A DNA stretch of 64,000 bases from Lycium barbarum (Eukaryota > Streptophyta > Magnoliopsida > Solanales > Solanaceae): the NCBI RefSeq assembly GCF_019175385.1, contig NC_083337.1, forward strand, positions 21,561,885 through 21,625,884, in the 5' to 3' direction. This document shows positions 33,160-45,332 of this stretch, one piece after another. The position numbers and the translations under genes were made by a program. Position 1 is the stretch's first letter. Each line of letters begins with the position of its first letter. The notes under the pieces were generated by a model that was not told where the DNA came from, did no database searches, and was given only the letters and a program-made list of their open reading frames with translations.

Positions 33160-34680
33160 TCAGTCAGGACTCGCTGAGTCCGCATTTGTTCTAAGGTGTT
33201 TTAACTGATATCGATCAACAATTCTATCCCCTGAGATCATACCATGGCAGTGCTTCACCCTCTGCCTGTCCACCTTAAATGTCCGAGTTCCATCTTCAGA
33301 CTTCAATTTAATAGCTCCATGGGGTGAGACACTTACCACTTCAAAGGGACCTGGCCACCGTGATTTCAATTCGCCTGGTAGCAGCTTCAATCTAGAATTA
33401 AATAGCAAGACAGGGTCACCCTTGTAGAATTCCCGCTTCAAGATTTCATGATACTGCTTCATCCTCTCTTTGTATAACGCTGCACTTTCATAGGCCTGAT
33501 AGCGGAACTCATCCATCTCGTTGAGCTAAAACAACCTGCGTTTGGTCGCTTCTTCCCAATTCCTGTTCAATTTGTTCAAGGCCCACATGGCCTTATGTTC
33601 AAGTTCAACTGGCAGGTGGCATGCTTTGCCAAAAACTAGCTTGAAAGGCGAAGTCCCAATCGGAGTCATGAAGGCAGTCCAGTAAGCCCGTAGAGCTTGC
33701 GGGCCTAATCAGTTCTATTTGCATTCACTGTTTTTGCTAAAATACTCTTTATCTCTCGATTAGAGATTTCCACTTACCCACTTGTCTGAGGACGATAAGG
33801 GGTTGCCACCCTATGTTTGACTCCATACTTCTCCATTAATCCTGCAAAGGCTCTGTTGCAAAAGTGAGAACCACCATCACTGATTATCGCCCTTGGGGTA
33901 CCAAAACGAGTAAATATGTTCTTTTTCAAGAACCCCATGACACTCTTAGTTTCATTATTAGGTAAAGCCACAGCTTCTACCCATTTAGAAACATAGTGAA
34001 TAGCCACCAAGATGTACTTCATGCCTCCAGAGCTTACAAAGGGTCCCATAAAATCTATACCCCAAACATCAAACACCTCAACTTCCATTACGAAGTTCAT
34101 AGACATCTCTTGCCTCCTACCAATATTTCCCTGCCGTTGGCACTGATCACAAGAACGTACCATCAAATTAGCATCATGAAAGAGAGTAGCCCAATAGTAA
34201 CCACATTCGAGAACCTTTGCAGCAGTCCTCGTACCACTATGATGTCCCCCAACTGGAGAGTCGTGGAAAGCCTTCAAAATCTCCAATAATTCATTCTCTA
34301 GGACGCAACGCCGAATAATGTTATCAACGCAAGTTCTGAATAAGTATGGTTCATCGCAATAGTACTGATGAACATCCCAAAAAACTTCTTTTTCTGATAA
34401 GATTTGATCTCGTCAGGAATGACACCAGTCATCAAGTAGTTAGCAAAATCCGCATACCAAGGTGCCACTTGCATAGAAACCTCCAAAACTTGATCATCTG
34501 GAAACGCATCTTCAATACCAAGATCTTCTGATGGCACCCTAGTTCCCTCAAGCTTAGAGAGATGATCAGCAACCTGATTTTCGGACCCTTTTCGATCTTT
34601 TACCTCGAAATCAAACTCTTGTAACAAAAGGACCCAACGAATCAGTCACGGCTTGGCTTTCTTTTTTGCCATAAGATATC
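33160..34680 (-). pseudogene. element G pol: integrase (broken)
   Basis: Minus strand: the zinc-binding part [14 protein letters not shown] ... SCDQCQRQG at about 34245-34135, first catalytic Asp in WGIDFMGPF (about 34050), second in [15 protein letters not shown] (about 33880). After a stop (33780) the third residue is in VEISNREIKSI. The C-terminal part 33160-33516 reads YKGDPVLLFNSRLKL and ELKSRWPGPFEV, a GPY/F-type module. There is no chromodomain, which separates this element from E, H and I. Integrase joins the element cDNA to host DNA; this copy has stops and frameshifts near 33515 and 33720. Confidence 0.88.
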
Positions 34681-36813
34681 TCGATGCAGCATGGTCAGTG
34701 TACACCACGACCTTAGATCCCAACAAATAGCACCGAAACTTATCAAAAGCATATACTATAGCAAGCAGCTCTTGCTCAGTCATCATGCAGTTCATCTGCG
34801 CCGCATTCAATGTCCTACTAACATAGTAGATTGGGTGCCTAATTTTATTGTGCCTCTGGCCAAGCACAATACCTATCGCGAAACCACTAGCATCACACAT
34901 CAACTCAAAAGGCAAGGACCAATCAGGAGTAACAACAACAAAAGCAGTAGTAAGGCACTCCTTTAATTCATCAAACGCCTTTTGGTACTTGTCATCAAAC
35001 ACAAACTTAGCCTTTTTTTCAAGAAGTTGCACATCAGGTTGGCAATCTTGGAGAAATATTTGATGAAGCGCCTGTAAAACCCTGCATGTCCCAAGAAACT
35101 TCGGACACCTTTGACTGAGATGGGTGGAGGAAGTTTTGCAATCACATCTATCTTCGCTTGATCGACCTCAATTCCCTTTTCAGAGATTTTGTGACCGAGG
35201 ACGATCCCTTCCTTCACCATGAAGTGGCATTTCTCCTAATTTAGCACGAGATTTGTCTCCTCACATCTTTTCAGCACTTGACCCAGATGGCCAAGAAAAT
35301 CATCAAACGAATCGCCCACAACAGAGAAATCATCCATAAATACCTCCAAGAAGTCCTCTACTATGTTAGAAAAGATCGACATCATGCGCCTCTGAAAAGT
35401 GTCTGGTGCATTACACAACCCAAAGGGAATTCGACAGAACACAAATGTCCCAACGTCCCATAAGGACAAGTAAAAGTCATCTTCTCATGGTCTTCTAGGG
35501 CAATGTTGATCTGATTATAGCCCGAGTATCCATCTAAGAAGCAATAGTAAGACCTCTCAGCCATCCTATCTAGCATCTGATCAATGAACGACATGGGAAA
35601 ATGGTCTTTATAAGTGGCAATATTCAGCTTCCTATAGTCCATGCAAATATGCTATCCAGTAACTGTACGAGTGGGAATCAGCTCATTCTTTGCATTAGGC
35701 ACCACAGTGATACCTCATTTCTTTGGTACATATTGAACAGGACTCACCCACTTGCTGTCTGCAATCGAATACACTACTCCAGCATCTAACCAGTTTATGA
35801 TCTCCTTTTTCATGACCTCTTGCATGTTATGGTTCAATCTCCGCTGATGTTCAACACTCGGATTGCTGTCCTCCTCTAGCTGAATTTTATGCTCACAAAT
35901 GTTAGAAGGAATACCCCGAATTTCTGCTATGGTCCAACCAATAGCACATCTGTACTCACGCAAAAGCTCCACTAAACGCTCAATCTGTTCCTCAGTCAAT
36001 AATGCTGAAACGATCACTGGAAATGTCTTGTTCAGACCAAGGAACTCATACCTCAAGTGTAATGGGAGCTGCTTAAGCTCAAGAGCTTTGGTGGCTCAAC
36101 AATAGAAGGCTTAACTGGTGGAGTAGTTCTATTTGCAAGGTCAAGATCAAACTTTCTTCGGTGGTAAGTGTAGGAACCCAGACCCTCAAGCACATTTATA
36201 ATTTCCACGTAGCCCTCCATATCATAAGCATTAAAGTTCATCAGAACCGTAACAAGAGCTTTTCCTAGAATTTTTTCTTCCATTTTATGTTCGACAGCAT
36301 CGTGAATCCCATCAAACGAATCAATAACCGTGGTACTCTCATAAGCGCTTGGCAGCTTCATCCCCTTGCTTGCTTGGAAAGTCACTTCTTCATCATTCAT
36401 TCGGAACTTAATTTCATTCTTTTCGGAGTCCATAAGTTCTCTGTCCATAGCAAGGAAAGGTCTTCCCATGATGATGGGAATATCTCTATCAACTGCATAA
36501 TCCAGAATAACGAAATTAGCAGGTAACATGAATTTACCCACTTGCACCAACATATCATCTATAACCCCAACTGGCTACTTGATAGATCTGTCTGCCATCT
36601 GCAACCGCATAGAAGTCGGTCTACGGGTCCCCAATCCAGATTGTTTAAAAATAGCAAGGGGCATCAAATTGATACTTGCCCTATTATCACACAGAGTACG
36701 GGCAAATGCATGAAGCCCAACGTTGCACGAAATGGTAAACGCCCCTGGATCTCCCTTCTTCTAAACTGTGGTGGAAGCAATAATCGAACTCACACGATGA
36801 GTTAAAGTCACTG
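34298..36813 (-). pseudogene. element G pol: protease, reverse transcriptase, RNase H (broken)
   Basis: Protease: LCDNRASINLMP near 36670, in which Arg replaces the Gly of the D-x-G-A motif; then PIIMGRPFLA (36470). RT: DAGVVYSIADSKWVSPVQ, VPKK followed by a stop, DYRKLNIATYKDHFP and the polymerase centre FMDDFSVVG at about 35325-35350, intact. One frameshift lies between PYGT and the GLCNAP region near 35460. RNase H: PFELMCDASGFAIG (34890), MTEQELLAIVYAFDKF and VVYTDHAA. Typical Athila/non-chromovirus order. A further stop follows MAKKKAKP at 34646. Confidence 0.9.
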
Positions 36814-36815
36814 TC

Positions 36816-38558
36816 TTATGTTGAACAGACCTTTTTTTTTGTAAGCAGGTCTTTCAAAAACTTAGCAAATCCGGGCATCTCTTTGACAACATCTAAGAAT
36901 GGAAAATTCACCGTTAACTGCTTCAACTGATCATAGAACTTCTGACACTTAGCATCATCATTCTTTTTTGCCAACATCTGAGGAAAGGGAGGCTTTGCTT
37001 TGTACATTTGAGGTAAAGGGCGAAGAGCCCCTTTTATCGTGTGTTTCCTTATATCAACAACAACTTCTGGAATATCTGCAACTTTTTCTTCACCACGGAC
37101 CTCATCATCAATGATAGGCATATCAGAATGCACCTCTTCTTCCTGAATAATTGGGGCTAGATCAACCACCTTCTTGTCAACACGTTGAAATATTTTACCA
37201 CTCTTCGTGCTAATAGCAAAAGTACATTCCATGCCCCCACTATTCTTTGGGTTTGGAATAGTATTGCTAGGAAGCCCACCTGTTCTAGCAGGATGCTGTT
37301 CTCTAGAAAGATCACACATCTGTTGTTCAAGATTCTGAATAGCTGCTGAATGAGAAACCACTGTCTCTGGTAGCCCAGATAATGTCTTTTCAGTGTTTGT
37401 CTGACTTGCCAACACTTTTTCAAGCATTGAATCCAACCTCGAACTACCTTGATCATTAGACTGCCCTTTTGGTAGAATGTAAGGGTTGGAACTTTTGTTC
37501 CCAAAGATACCAATTTTGTTGTTGTATCTACCTTGGTTCGGTCTACTATAGTTGGTATTGTAGTTCCCTTGGTTGTTGTAGTTCCATTGGTTGTATGCAT
37601 CTTGCCCTGGTTGAGGTCTCCAAAATCTCTGATTTGCCCCAGAAACATCCCCTTTCGCTACATAATCTGCATATTGGACATTCTTAACTAGCTGAGAGGG
37701 ACCCTCTTGATATGGACCTTCTTGGTATTGGTACATTCCAGGCGGCATGCCCGAGATATCTTCACACACGTTCACCTTCTTCGATTCCCTCTCATCAAGC
37801 CTCTTTGTCAGAAAAGAGAGACTAGTAGCCAATTGTGCCAATGTCTGCTGCATTTCTTGGCTATCTTTCACAATATTTGAATCAACGGTGTTCCAAGTTA
37901 TAGCCCATCAAAATTACTTGAATGCCATGCTTGACTGTGCGTAATCAATCGATCATGTATATCAGTAATAGTAGCATAGGACTTATTCATGAAACACCCG
38001 CTGGTAGCATTATTGGCTCTCGCTTGGGTCATAGGGTCCAACCTTCTGTATAACTTCTCCTTCAAAATTTGATCTGGAAACCCATGGTTTGGACTCCTAT
38101 CCAAATATTCTTTGTACCTCTCCCAAGCTTCAAAAAGTTGTTCCCCATTACATTATTTGAACTCGTAAATATGATCACCAATTTCAGCTCTTTTACTCGG
38201 GGGATACCACTTCCGGAGAAACACTTTGACCATCTCTTCCTATGTAGCAATAAAGTTTTGGGGCAGCTTTGTGAACCATTTTCTTGCTTCTTCGGCTAAC
38301 GAATATTTGAAAAGTTTCAGCCGAACTGCTTCTTGAGTCACACCCCGCTGGATATACTGAGAGCACACATCTAGAAAGTTTGTTATATGTTGGTGAGGGT
38401 CATCATCGACTGCATTCCGAAAGTATCCCTCTTGTTTGAGCATATGATAGAGGGAATTATCAAACTTGATATAGTTTGATAATTATAGATGCAAAGTCTT
38501 CATCTGCTTCTGATTCATCAGTAAAAACATTCTTGACTGGAAGTTTGTTGTTGGCCAT
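36816..38558 (-). pseudogene. element G gag (broken)
   Basis: The ATG at 38558 gives MANNKLPVKNVFTDE. After a stop and frameshift near 38460 the Retrotrans_gag core appears: DDDPHQHITNFLDVC, VRLKLFKYSLAEEARKWF and WERYKEYLDRSPNHG (about 38435-38075). From 37871 to 36816 there is a long open stretch: a coiled-coil-like start (LAQLATSLSFLTKRLDE), an Asn/Gln/Tyr-rich segment and an acidic segment, ending KKKVCST. No CCHC knuckle is visible, as in many Athila gags. Gag would assemble virus-like particles. Confidence 0.85.
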
Positions 38559-38653
38559 GATCACCTGGTTTACAAGGTAGCAAACAAGGTGTGTTGGAAT
38601 ATGACAAAGACTTTAAGAAGAGTAAACACAATTTAGTAATTTCAAAACCGTAT

Positions 38654-38674
38654 TCCCCGGCAACGGTTCCAAAA
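38654..38674 (-). other. primer binding site of element G (Athila type)
   Basis: On the minus strand TTTTGG, AACC, GTTGCCGGGGA, three bases after the LTR end. It matches the TGGCGCCGTTGCCGGGGA-type primer site of Athila/Tat elements (Asp-type tRNA) except for two changes in the GCGCC part. Confidence 0.8.
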
Positions 38675-38676
38675 TT

Positions 38677-40062
38677 TGATACGCTCAAATTTACACTTTT
38701 AATAGCATAAAGCGGACAATGTCAAATATAGTAATCCAACGAGGTTGGGGTCGAATCCCACAGAGAATATGGTGTGAAAAGTTTACTAAACAAGTATTAT
38801 ACTAATCTTGCGGTCCCGGTGTATTCCAGAAAAAGGGTTTTACAGTTGTTTTGGTTTGTGGACTAATTTAAAGTGACTAGAAATTTAAAGTTGTAAATAT
38901 ATGGGTAAAAAGAACCAAGGTTGTGTCCCCGTAAGATAAAATGTATGATCATTGGTATCGATCTTGATATACTTCTAATGGATCGTTTGTATGGATGCAC
39001 TTAACCTCTATGTGAATCTGAACCATTTCCCAATAAGAAAAGATTATTTCTTTCTATGCTTTTTCCAAAGATAAGAAAGTATGCATGAAGAACGGTTAAT
39101 TATGCCAAGTAAATTCCTATTTTTCCTCAGTGAATTTATTAAACAAGATTTAAAGCCTTAGTTCTTGTTATTTGTTCTTACCTAGCCCTAGCTGTTTTCC
39201 CAAATAAACTAAAGTTGAAGGCGTTAGCTCATGTTTGTAACCACTAACTATATGATGAAAACGAAGAACAAATAAACCCTAACAATCCATTATGCGTATA
39301 TCATTCACGATCCCCAATCACAACACACCCATCCCTGGGTTCACAACCTTAGTAAAGGTGGTTAGCTACTCATGGCAACAAGAAAACAATAAAAGATTGA
39401 AAATTGCATAATTGAAACTGTGCTAAATCTTACGAATAAAACTGGAAATTAATTGAGTGTAATTGTCTTGAAATCCTTAAAGAGTAGCTAAGAACAAAAT
39501 TGTCTCCACACAAGTCTCAAAATTCAATAATTCAAAAGTATGAAAGTGATAAAAAACATTCAAAACCCTATTGACTATTTATAAGATTCAAATCCTTCTT
39601 CAACATGGAACAAATCACGTCACCCGTGCGAAAAGAGTACGGGACGTACATTGAAGTACGTCCCATCCTTGTAAGATACGACATCTGACTAACTTCGAAC
39701 TATGGAAGAAGTATGGGCAAATGTCCATCCCGTCCTTTGAAGTACGGGACGTGCTCTCACAACGTCCTATTCCTTAATGCTTAATGACTTTCTGTTGCTT
39801 TCAGCCAAGGGACGGGCACCAAGTACGGCCCATCCTTTTATGTATGAGACGTGATTTCCAAGCCGTACTTCCCTTTCTTTCTCCAAAAACTTCAGTGGCT
39901 TTCCTCCCAAGTGAGGGGAACAAGTACGTCCCGTCCTTTCCAGTACAAGACGTCTTTGTTCATGTTTTTTTCTATTTTGCTGAAACTTTAGTCTTTGGAC
40001 TCCTATAACGCCAAATACCTAAAACACAATAAAAACACATCAAATTGACTAAGACTTGCTCA
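38677..40062 (-). repeat. 5' LTR of element G
   Basis: Plus-strand ends are TGATACGCTC and CTTGCTCA. The minus-strand TATA box TATAAATAG is at 39575-39583; the row of GTACGGGACGT-type words is at 39635-39960. Very similar to 27196-28581, so this is one of the younger insertions by eye. Confidence 0.9.
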
Positions 40063-40830
40063 AAAACAGGTAAAACTTATAGCCAAAAAGCTGGAATGTG
40101 CCAAAAATCCCCGACATATCACACCACGAGGTAACAGTGGAAGAAATACCCAAGTCAAAATTTCTCACACTATTTGGACCAAGTGAAGACAATAAATACT
40201 ATCACAAATAGAAATTCAGACAGGAACTATCCCAACAATAAAATAGGAAAGCAGGCAAAAGTAAATCAATGCAAGAGACACCAAATTTTCTTGGTAAAAC
40301 TCCTTCAAGGTGAAGAGGAAACATCCACGGGACCTCCGGCCCACAAAAGCTCCACTATAATCAACAAGAGTTACAATAATATTCTCCAAATGGCTACAAC
40401 ATCAACACCAAACACATAGCAACAACACATAAAAGATAGCAACAAAACTAGTGAAGAAAAAGAGAGAAATCACCCCCAAAAATGAGCTACTGTTCGTACT
40501 CTAAACTTGAGCTACGGACCACAAAATCCGATCTCCACCATTGAAATAAAAGAACTAGATATGGAGAACCACCAGTTCAAATTTCAACACGATCCAACAG
40601 TTAACGAATTGGGAAACGTAATTTAAAGTGGACTACTGTAGCAGAAAATTTCTAGACGAAAATCTGCTTTCTCTCTCACGTTTTTCTCTCTAGATGGCTG
40701 CTATAAAATTCACTCTTGTATTATTGAAAATAAGACCTAATTTGATCCTATATATAGAGAAATTTAGGACAAAAGTGTCCTGGTCCAAATTGAATTGAGT
40801 TTTATTACTCCAATTCCACATAGAAAGGGA
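40063..40830 (-). repeat. copia A 5' LTR, outer fragment
   Basis: On the minus strand: a TATA box CTATATATAGG near 40748-40758, a pyrimidine-rich leader (AGAGAGAAAAACGTGAGAGA), and a downstream stretch with GGTGTCTCTTGCATT and TTGATTTACTTTTGC near 40238-40285, as in Tork-type LTRs. The outer boundary is uncertain; about 40830 is my estimate from a TGTGGAATTGG start. No target duplication can be given because the 3' LTR is not in the window. Confidence 0.55.
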
Positions 40831-40917
40831 AAACCCAAAAAACCCAATATATTTTTCCTTACTCTTTATGTATGTTATTGTTGGTTGGCCTAATGTTGTG
40901 ATGTTTGTTCCTTTGGT

Positions 40918-41560
40918 TTATATCTGGTCTTCCAGAGTAAATCCCAATTCAAGATGTAATAATCTGCAAGCACTCATAGTGGCATTGAATCTACAATTAG
41001 AGCAAAATGAGGGAATGGATAGATACTCCACTTTTTGAGTAAACATTTCCAGCCTCCCTTCTAAATTTCTGACTTCCACTGTGAATTCAGTCACAATGAT
41101 TTTATCTAAGATCAATTTTCACACAAACTTTGGAAGTCATGGGTCTAGTATACTGATGCTCATATTAGCGCCATGGCAGGTTTGGTAGAGTAATCCAGAT
41201 AGGGGCGTAGGAGTTTTCAACCTCGGGTTTAAGTCTGGTTGTCTATTTGGTGATCTTAATTACATTGTTTGCACCCAAAGTGATGAAGGTATTGGAGCTC
41301 ACATTTTGATTGTCTTCTTGGTTATCAAAGTCGATGAAAACATGTTTCATGTCATAAGCCCCTGTATTTCCATTTCTTGGGATGATTTTAGCAATTACTA
41401 CTAATTATATCATTGAAGGCTTGATTCACTTGCACTTACCTATAACAGTCCATTTGTATATCTGGGGGCTAGGTTGTCGTTTTCTTCTTTAGTGAAGATG
41501 ACAATATCTTTCCCATCGACAACCTCATATGATATGGGTGAGAGCTAAGTTTGATTCCTC
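40918..41560 (-). pseudogene. DUF4283 / CCHC-type ORF relic (LINE-like or orphan ORF1)
   Basis: Minus-strand pieces in order: EVVDGKDIVIFTKEEND (about 41530-41480), YAPIWITLPNLPW (about 41200-41160), TRPMTSKVCVKIDL (about 41145-41100) and VEYLSIPSFCSNCRF with CRLLHLELG (about 41015-40945). This is the order of the DUF4283 domain followed by a zf-CCHC_4-type knuckle, found in plant non-LTR element ORF1 proteins and many related orphan ORFs. The knuckle has lost its His. Several frameshifts and stops are present. It lies just outside the estimated LTR end of copia A and is probably part of the older host layer. Confidence 0.6.
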
Positions 41561-43165
41561 TTGTAATGGGCGATTCTAAAAAAAGCCAGCTTATGATGTT
41601 TGTAGTGGATCAGAATCTTATCCAATTCTAATTTGAGCATATTTATCAAGTTACAATTTCAAAGGGGAGAAATATATCCACCACACACGCACGTGTACGT
41701 GATCGATAAGTAATAAAGTGATAAGTAGAGTATCATTCCTATGAGGACTTGTTATTAATTGTTTATTAAATCAAACTATGAAGACTTATCTAATCAAGCA
41801 ATTCCAAGAAGTGATTATAGCCAACTATAAATACTATTACGGTTCACTTTTACGCGAGGCATAAAAGTTACTTCGAGGTTGTGGAATCTATTTGGATTTT
41901 CATATTTTTAGAGTCACCACCTAATTTATTACGAAAAATTAGGAAAACCAAGTTAAAGAGTTTATTCAAACAAGAGAAAAATCCTTTTAAAATCAGAGTT
42001 CGAGGTAAGGGTTCTAGTGATCCCCTAGGGAAGGTTTTAAGCACCCAAGCATTAAGGATCCGTAGAATATGGTTAACCTTCGAGCTTCAATGTGTGATTA
42101 AGTTTCTTTCTTGTAAAACTATCATGGCATATCATAAACATTTTCCCTTTTGGAAAAAATTCCTTTATTAAAAAAGGATTGGATTTCTTTTGAAAATATG
42201 TATAAGGGTTTAAAGTCATTTCATTTTCGGACCAAAACACACTTAAGATTCCTCTTAGGTAGAGTTCCACTCTTTGGTCCAATGTCATGTGTTTGGTCCT
42301 TATAAGTTTATTTAGCAATAGATAAGTGTTTTTCTTTTGAAAATATGCCATGATTTCTACAAGTAGATATAAAAGGCTCATAGTACTTTATTCAATTTCT
42401 GTGTTTATTTTAAGGTCAACCATATCCCACTTAAAACCCTTCTTCAAACTAAAGTTCTAGTATATCTCCTTTGTTTGAATGACTTAAGGTTTGGATTTGG
42501 CCCCAGAAGATTTGAAAATACTTAAGTCTTTCCCATTTTGAAATCCATTTTTTTTGTCTATGATACTATTTCATGAAATCAGCCTTTTGGTCCTTTAAGT
42601 CTCAAAAATCATTTCAAGCCTTTTTGTACAAGGCAAACCAATCCAAAACAGTTTATGTTTTTACTTCAAAAAATTGGTATTCTTAGACATCCATATATCT
42701 CGTATTTCGTTCCCAATTTATAAAGATATTGTCAAGTTTCAAGAAAATCATTTGCCATGTTTTATGCAACATTTATCTTTGTTTGGTCTAATTTAAAAAT
42801 CTTTTGAAAGTTTCCTTATACGTTTTACACAATTTTTCTAAGTTCTAAGCATTCGGGTTCCAATATTTATACAAACATTCTTACATACATCCTATACATA
42901 TAAATAAAAACAAAGAAGGGAAGGTTGGTGGGCCTACCGGGCCCACCAGTTAACCATTTCACCCATGATTGGACCTTCGCAGGTTCAGACTCAATGAAGA
43001 AGAGGCCCAATAGTGGCTCATAGGAATTTAGCCCGAGTGGCACACATTGCGAAATTCATGCAAAAAAGGGAGGGAAAAAAGAAAATAAAGGTTAGAGACT
43101 ATTTACACTTAGTAATTAACTTAATATGAATTTAAAACATTCAGTCACAATCACGTATACTATGT
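41561..43165. other. old intergenic DNA with Tat/Athila LTR-like fragments
   Basis: The stretch 41704-41750 (ATAAGTAATAAAGTGATAAG, then GAGTATCATTCCTATGAGGA) resembles the beginning of Athila/Tat-type LTRs. Sequence at 41912-42075 (around GGGAAGGTTTTAAGCACCC and GGATCCGTAGAATATGG) resembles a leader repeat I know from large plant Ty3 elements. No ORF with recognisable content. Origin is inference. Confidence 0.35.
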
Positions 43166-43167
43166 GT

Positions 43168-43172
43168 GTATG

Positions 43173-43221
<49 letters not shown>
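43168..43221. repeat. (TC)n(TA)n microsatellite
   Basis: CT dinucleotides at about 43171-43194 pass directly into TA dinucleotides to about 43220. Confidence 0.95.
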
Positions 43222-43861
43222 CCAATGTACTTCAGTGTATCATATTGAAGTGAGCAGCAAAGGAGTAGAAAATAAGACTCAACAAAGACAAACTCATCAT
43301 AACTCAAATAAAACAGTAGGCCCAATCAAACAAACATGTGTAAATAGCAAAGGCAAGGCCCAAATAAACTATGAGGAGAAAAGGGTGTTTAAAGGGATAG
43401 GCCCAATCCGACTCATATCAGTCTCAATCCATAACAATAACATGATATACAATCCAATATATATCGGGGTATATAAGGGCATATATATTGTATATACCTG
43501 CTGTATATTCAATCATAATCATATCGAATAGAAAGGAAGGAGGAGAAGAGAGGCAGTGTAAGAAAGCAAGGCATAGCATTCATTTTTATCAATCTCAAAC
43601 ACACATGTATACACACCTATACAGAGGGCATACATCAATATACACAACAGGTTCATTCTTTGGGGACTATCACTAATTCATTAGAGATCTGATACACAGC
43701 AGTTGAGGCATTCAGTTGATTAAGGGGAAATGGCATAAACATTCCATGAAATTATGCTCATCTCATCAATATGTAATGCAAACTTAAAGTTAATCTTTCA
43801 AGCATAGAACCGTACAAACACAGTACTGGACTTGAACACTTCAAATTTCCAAAGAGACCAA
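43222..43861. other. unassigned AT-rich DNA before element H
   Basis: No gene or known repeat recognised; short ORFs only. It ends with ACCAA (43857-43861), the left target duplication of H. Confidence 0.5.
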
Positions 43862-45332
43862 TGTCATGACCTATTTTGCCTAAGCCGTGCGGGCACTTAC
43901 CTTTCCACCTCGGTAAGGGAGCCCTCAATCGAACAATAAATAAAGTCACAAATACATAATCAATCAAGCGGAAAAGAATAGATATGTAAGTCTCACGATA
44001 TATATAAATAGTAAAGATAGTCCGGAACAATAATAATACCCCCAGGGTCTAGTCTAAGACATACAAGAGCATCTAAAAGGGAATAATACAAGTCTAGAGT
44101 AATAAATACATGAAATGTCTATGTCTCTGAATAGAATAGGACATAAATAAAATAGAGAAGTCTTCAAGGCAGCGAACGGCCGTGCTCACCAAGAAGACTC
44201 GGTGCAAATGCTAAAGACGACAATCAGCCACGAGGGATGGAAGTAGACCCAACTTGATACTCTGCATTCATAAAGGAATGCAGCAAGTGTAGGTCAGTAA
44301 AAAACAACGATACTGGTAGGCATCATCGGCCGATCAAGCATAGCTAACACAATTCAGATAAGCAATTAAACCAACAAGTATAATCAAACATAATAGAAGC
44401 CAAGTATGCGTCAACGCCTAAGTAAAGCATCTAATCCCAAGTGTGCCAAATCTCAATATATCAAGTCCGAATTCAACTTCACAAGTACAACATCAAATCA
44501 TCTCCAAAACAATCATGATGCAATGCAATGCAATAATGTATGGATGCAATGCAATGCCATGCAAATGCTGTGTACACATGTACTCTGGACGGAAATATCG
44601 ACATCTCGGTAGCACAACCCAAGGTGACTCCCGGATCTTTGCCCAACAGACAGACGGGACCCCGGATCTTTGAGGACTTTGCACCAGAAATAATTGAAGC
44701 CTTTTTTTGGCATCCCTGGGTTCTCACTGGCACCACACTGGGGGACCCATGGAGTCCATGCACTCACTCAATCTACGATTTCGGGACGAGCATCGAATAT
44801 CGGACTCTCATGTCATTCGAGTAAAACCAAGCCTAGCTCATCAAAGTGTTTCATCAAGTATCATCAGTATATCATGAAGAATGAGAGTGCGTGCAATGCA
44901 TGTATCATCATCAATAGTCATACTCAATATCACAAGTACCAACAAAGGGTATGCCAACAATATATCCAAATCATAAGTACCAACAATGGGTACGCCAACA
45001 ATATATCTGAATCACAAGTACCAACAATGGGTACGCCATTAATATCATGATCAAGCTAGAACAACAAATGCCAATAACTACTAACAACACGTGGCATCAA
45101 TCCAACACAATATAATAGTCACTCATAACACAAAGGGATAGCTAGTCTCAAACACAAAACAGGGCCCAACCTAAGATAATATCCATCCCAACTTCATACC
45201 TGAAGGTTCACATGCTTTCTTCGATGATATAATCTAAATATATGCTTCACCATCCGAAGTCTCACCAAGAGTAAGCTATAACCTACCTGGATGGCCGACC
45301 CACAAACACCAACAACTCACTCCTTCGCCTTG

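Larger units (their letters stand above)
27196..40062 (-). mobile_element. Athila-like Ty3 element G, minus strand
   Basis: LTRs at 27196-28581 (3') and 38677-40062 (5') match along their length. The primer site at 38654-38674, read on the minus strand, is TTTTGGAACCGTTGCCGGGG, close to the sequence typical of Athila/Tat elements. Then gag, protease-RT-RNase H-integrase without a chromodomain, a 1.6-kb spacer and a third ORF. RT motifs such as DYRKLN and FMDDFSVVG also fit Athila. The left LTR begins TT instead of TG. Flanks CACGA and AAAAC do not match, so a target duplication could not be confirmed. Confidence 0.9.
2605..40830 (-). mobile_element. Ty1/copia element A (Tork/Tnt1-like), minus, heavily interrupted
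   Basis: The surviving pieces in 5' to 3' order on the minus strand are: LTR at about 40830-40063 and 27195-27159, primer site 27144-27155, gag N-terminus to 26992, gag 13886-13298, zinc knuckle and protease 12234-11890, integrase and RNaseH 4522-2605. Each gap is filled by a later insertion with its own ends. The order gag, protease, integrase, RNaseH is the copia order. The 3' LTR would lie left of the window. The reverse-transcriptase core is missing altogether, so the element cannot be autonomous. It is the oldest layer of the nest in the left two thirds of the window. Confidence 0.85.

Noticed and set aside
37157..37648. 163-codon minus ORF inside the G gag
   Set aside because: Shadow of the gag frame; the 351-codon frame carries the gag-like composition.
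44406..44824. Cluster of overlapping ORFs in the H LTR, repeated at 60085-60548
   Set aside because: Present in all frames and both strands because of few stops in the region; lengths differ between the two LTR copies.
44930..45045. Regular repeats that might suggest a CRISPR array
   Set aside because: Units are adjacent and diverged without unique spacers, and the genome is a plant; it is a minisatellite of the H LTR.
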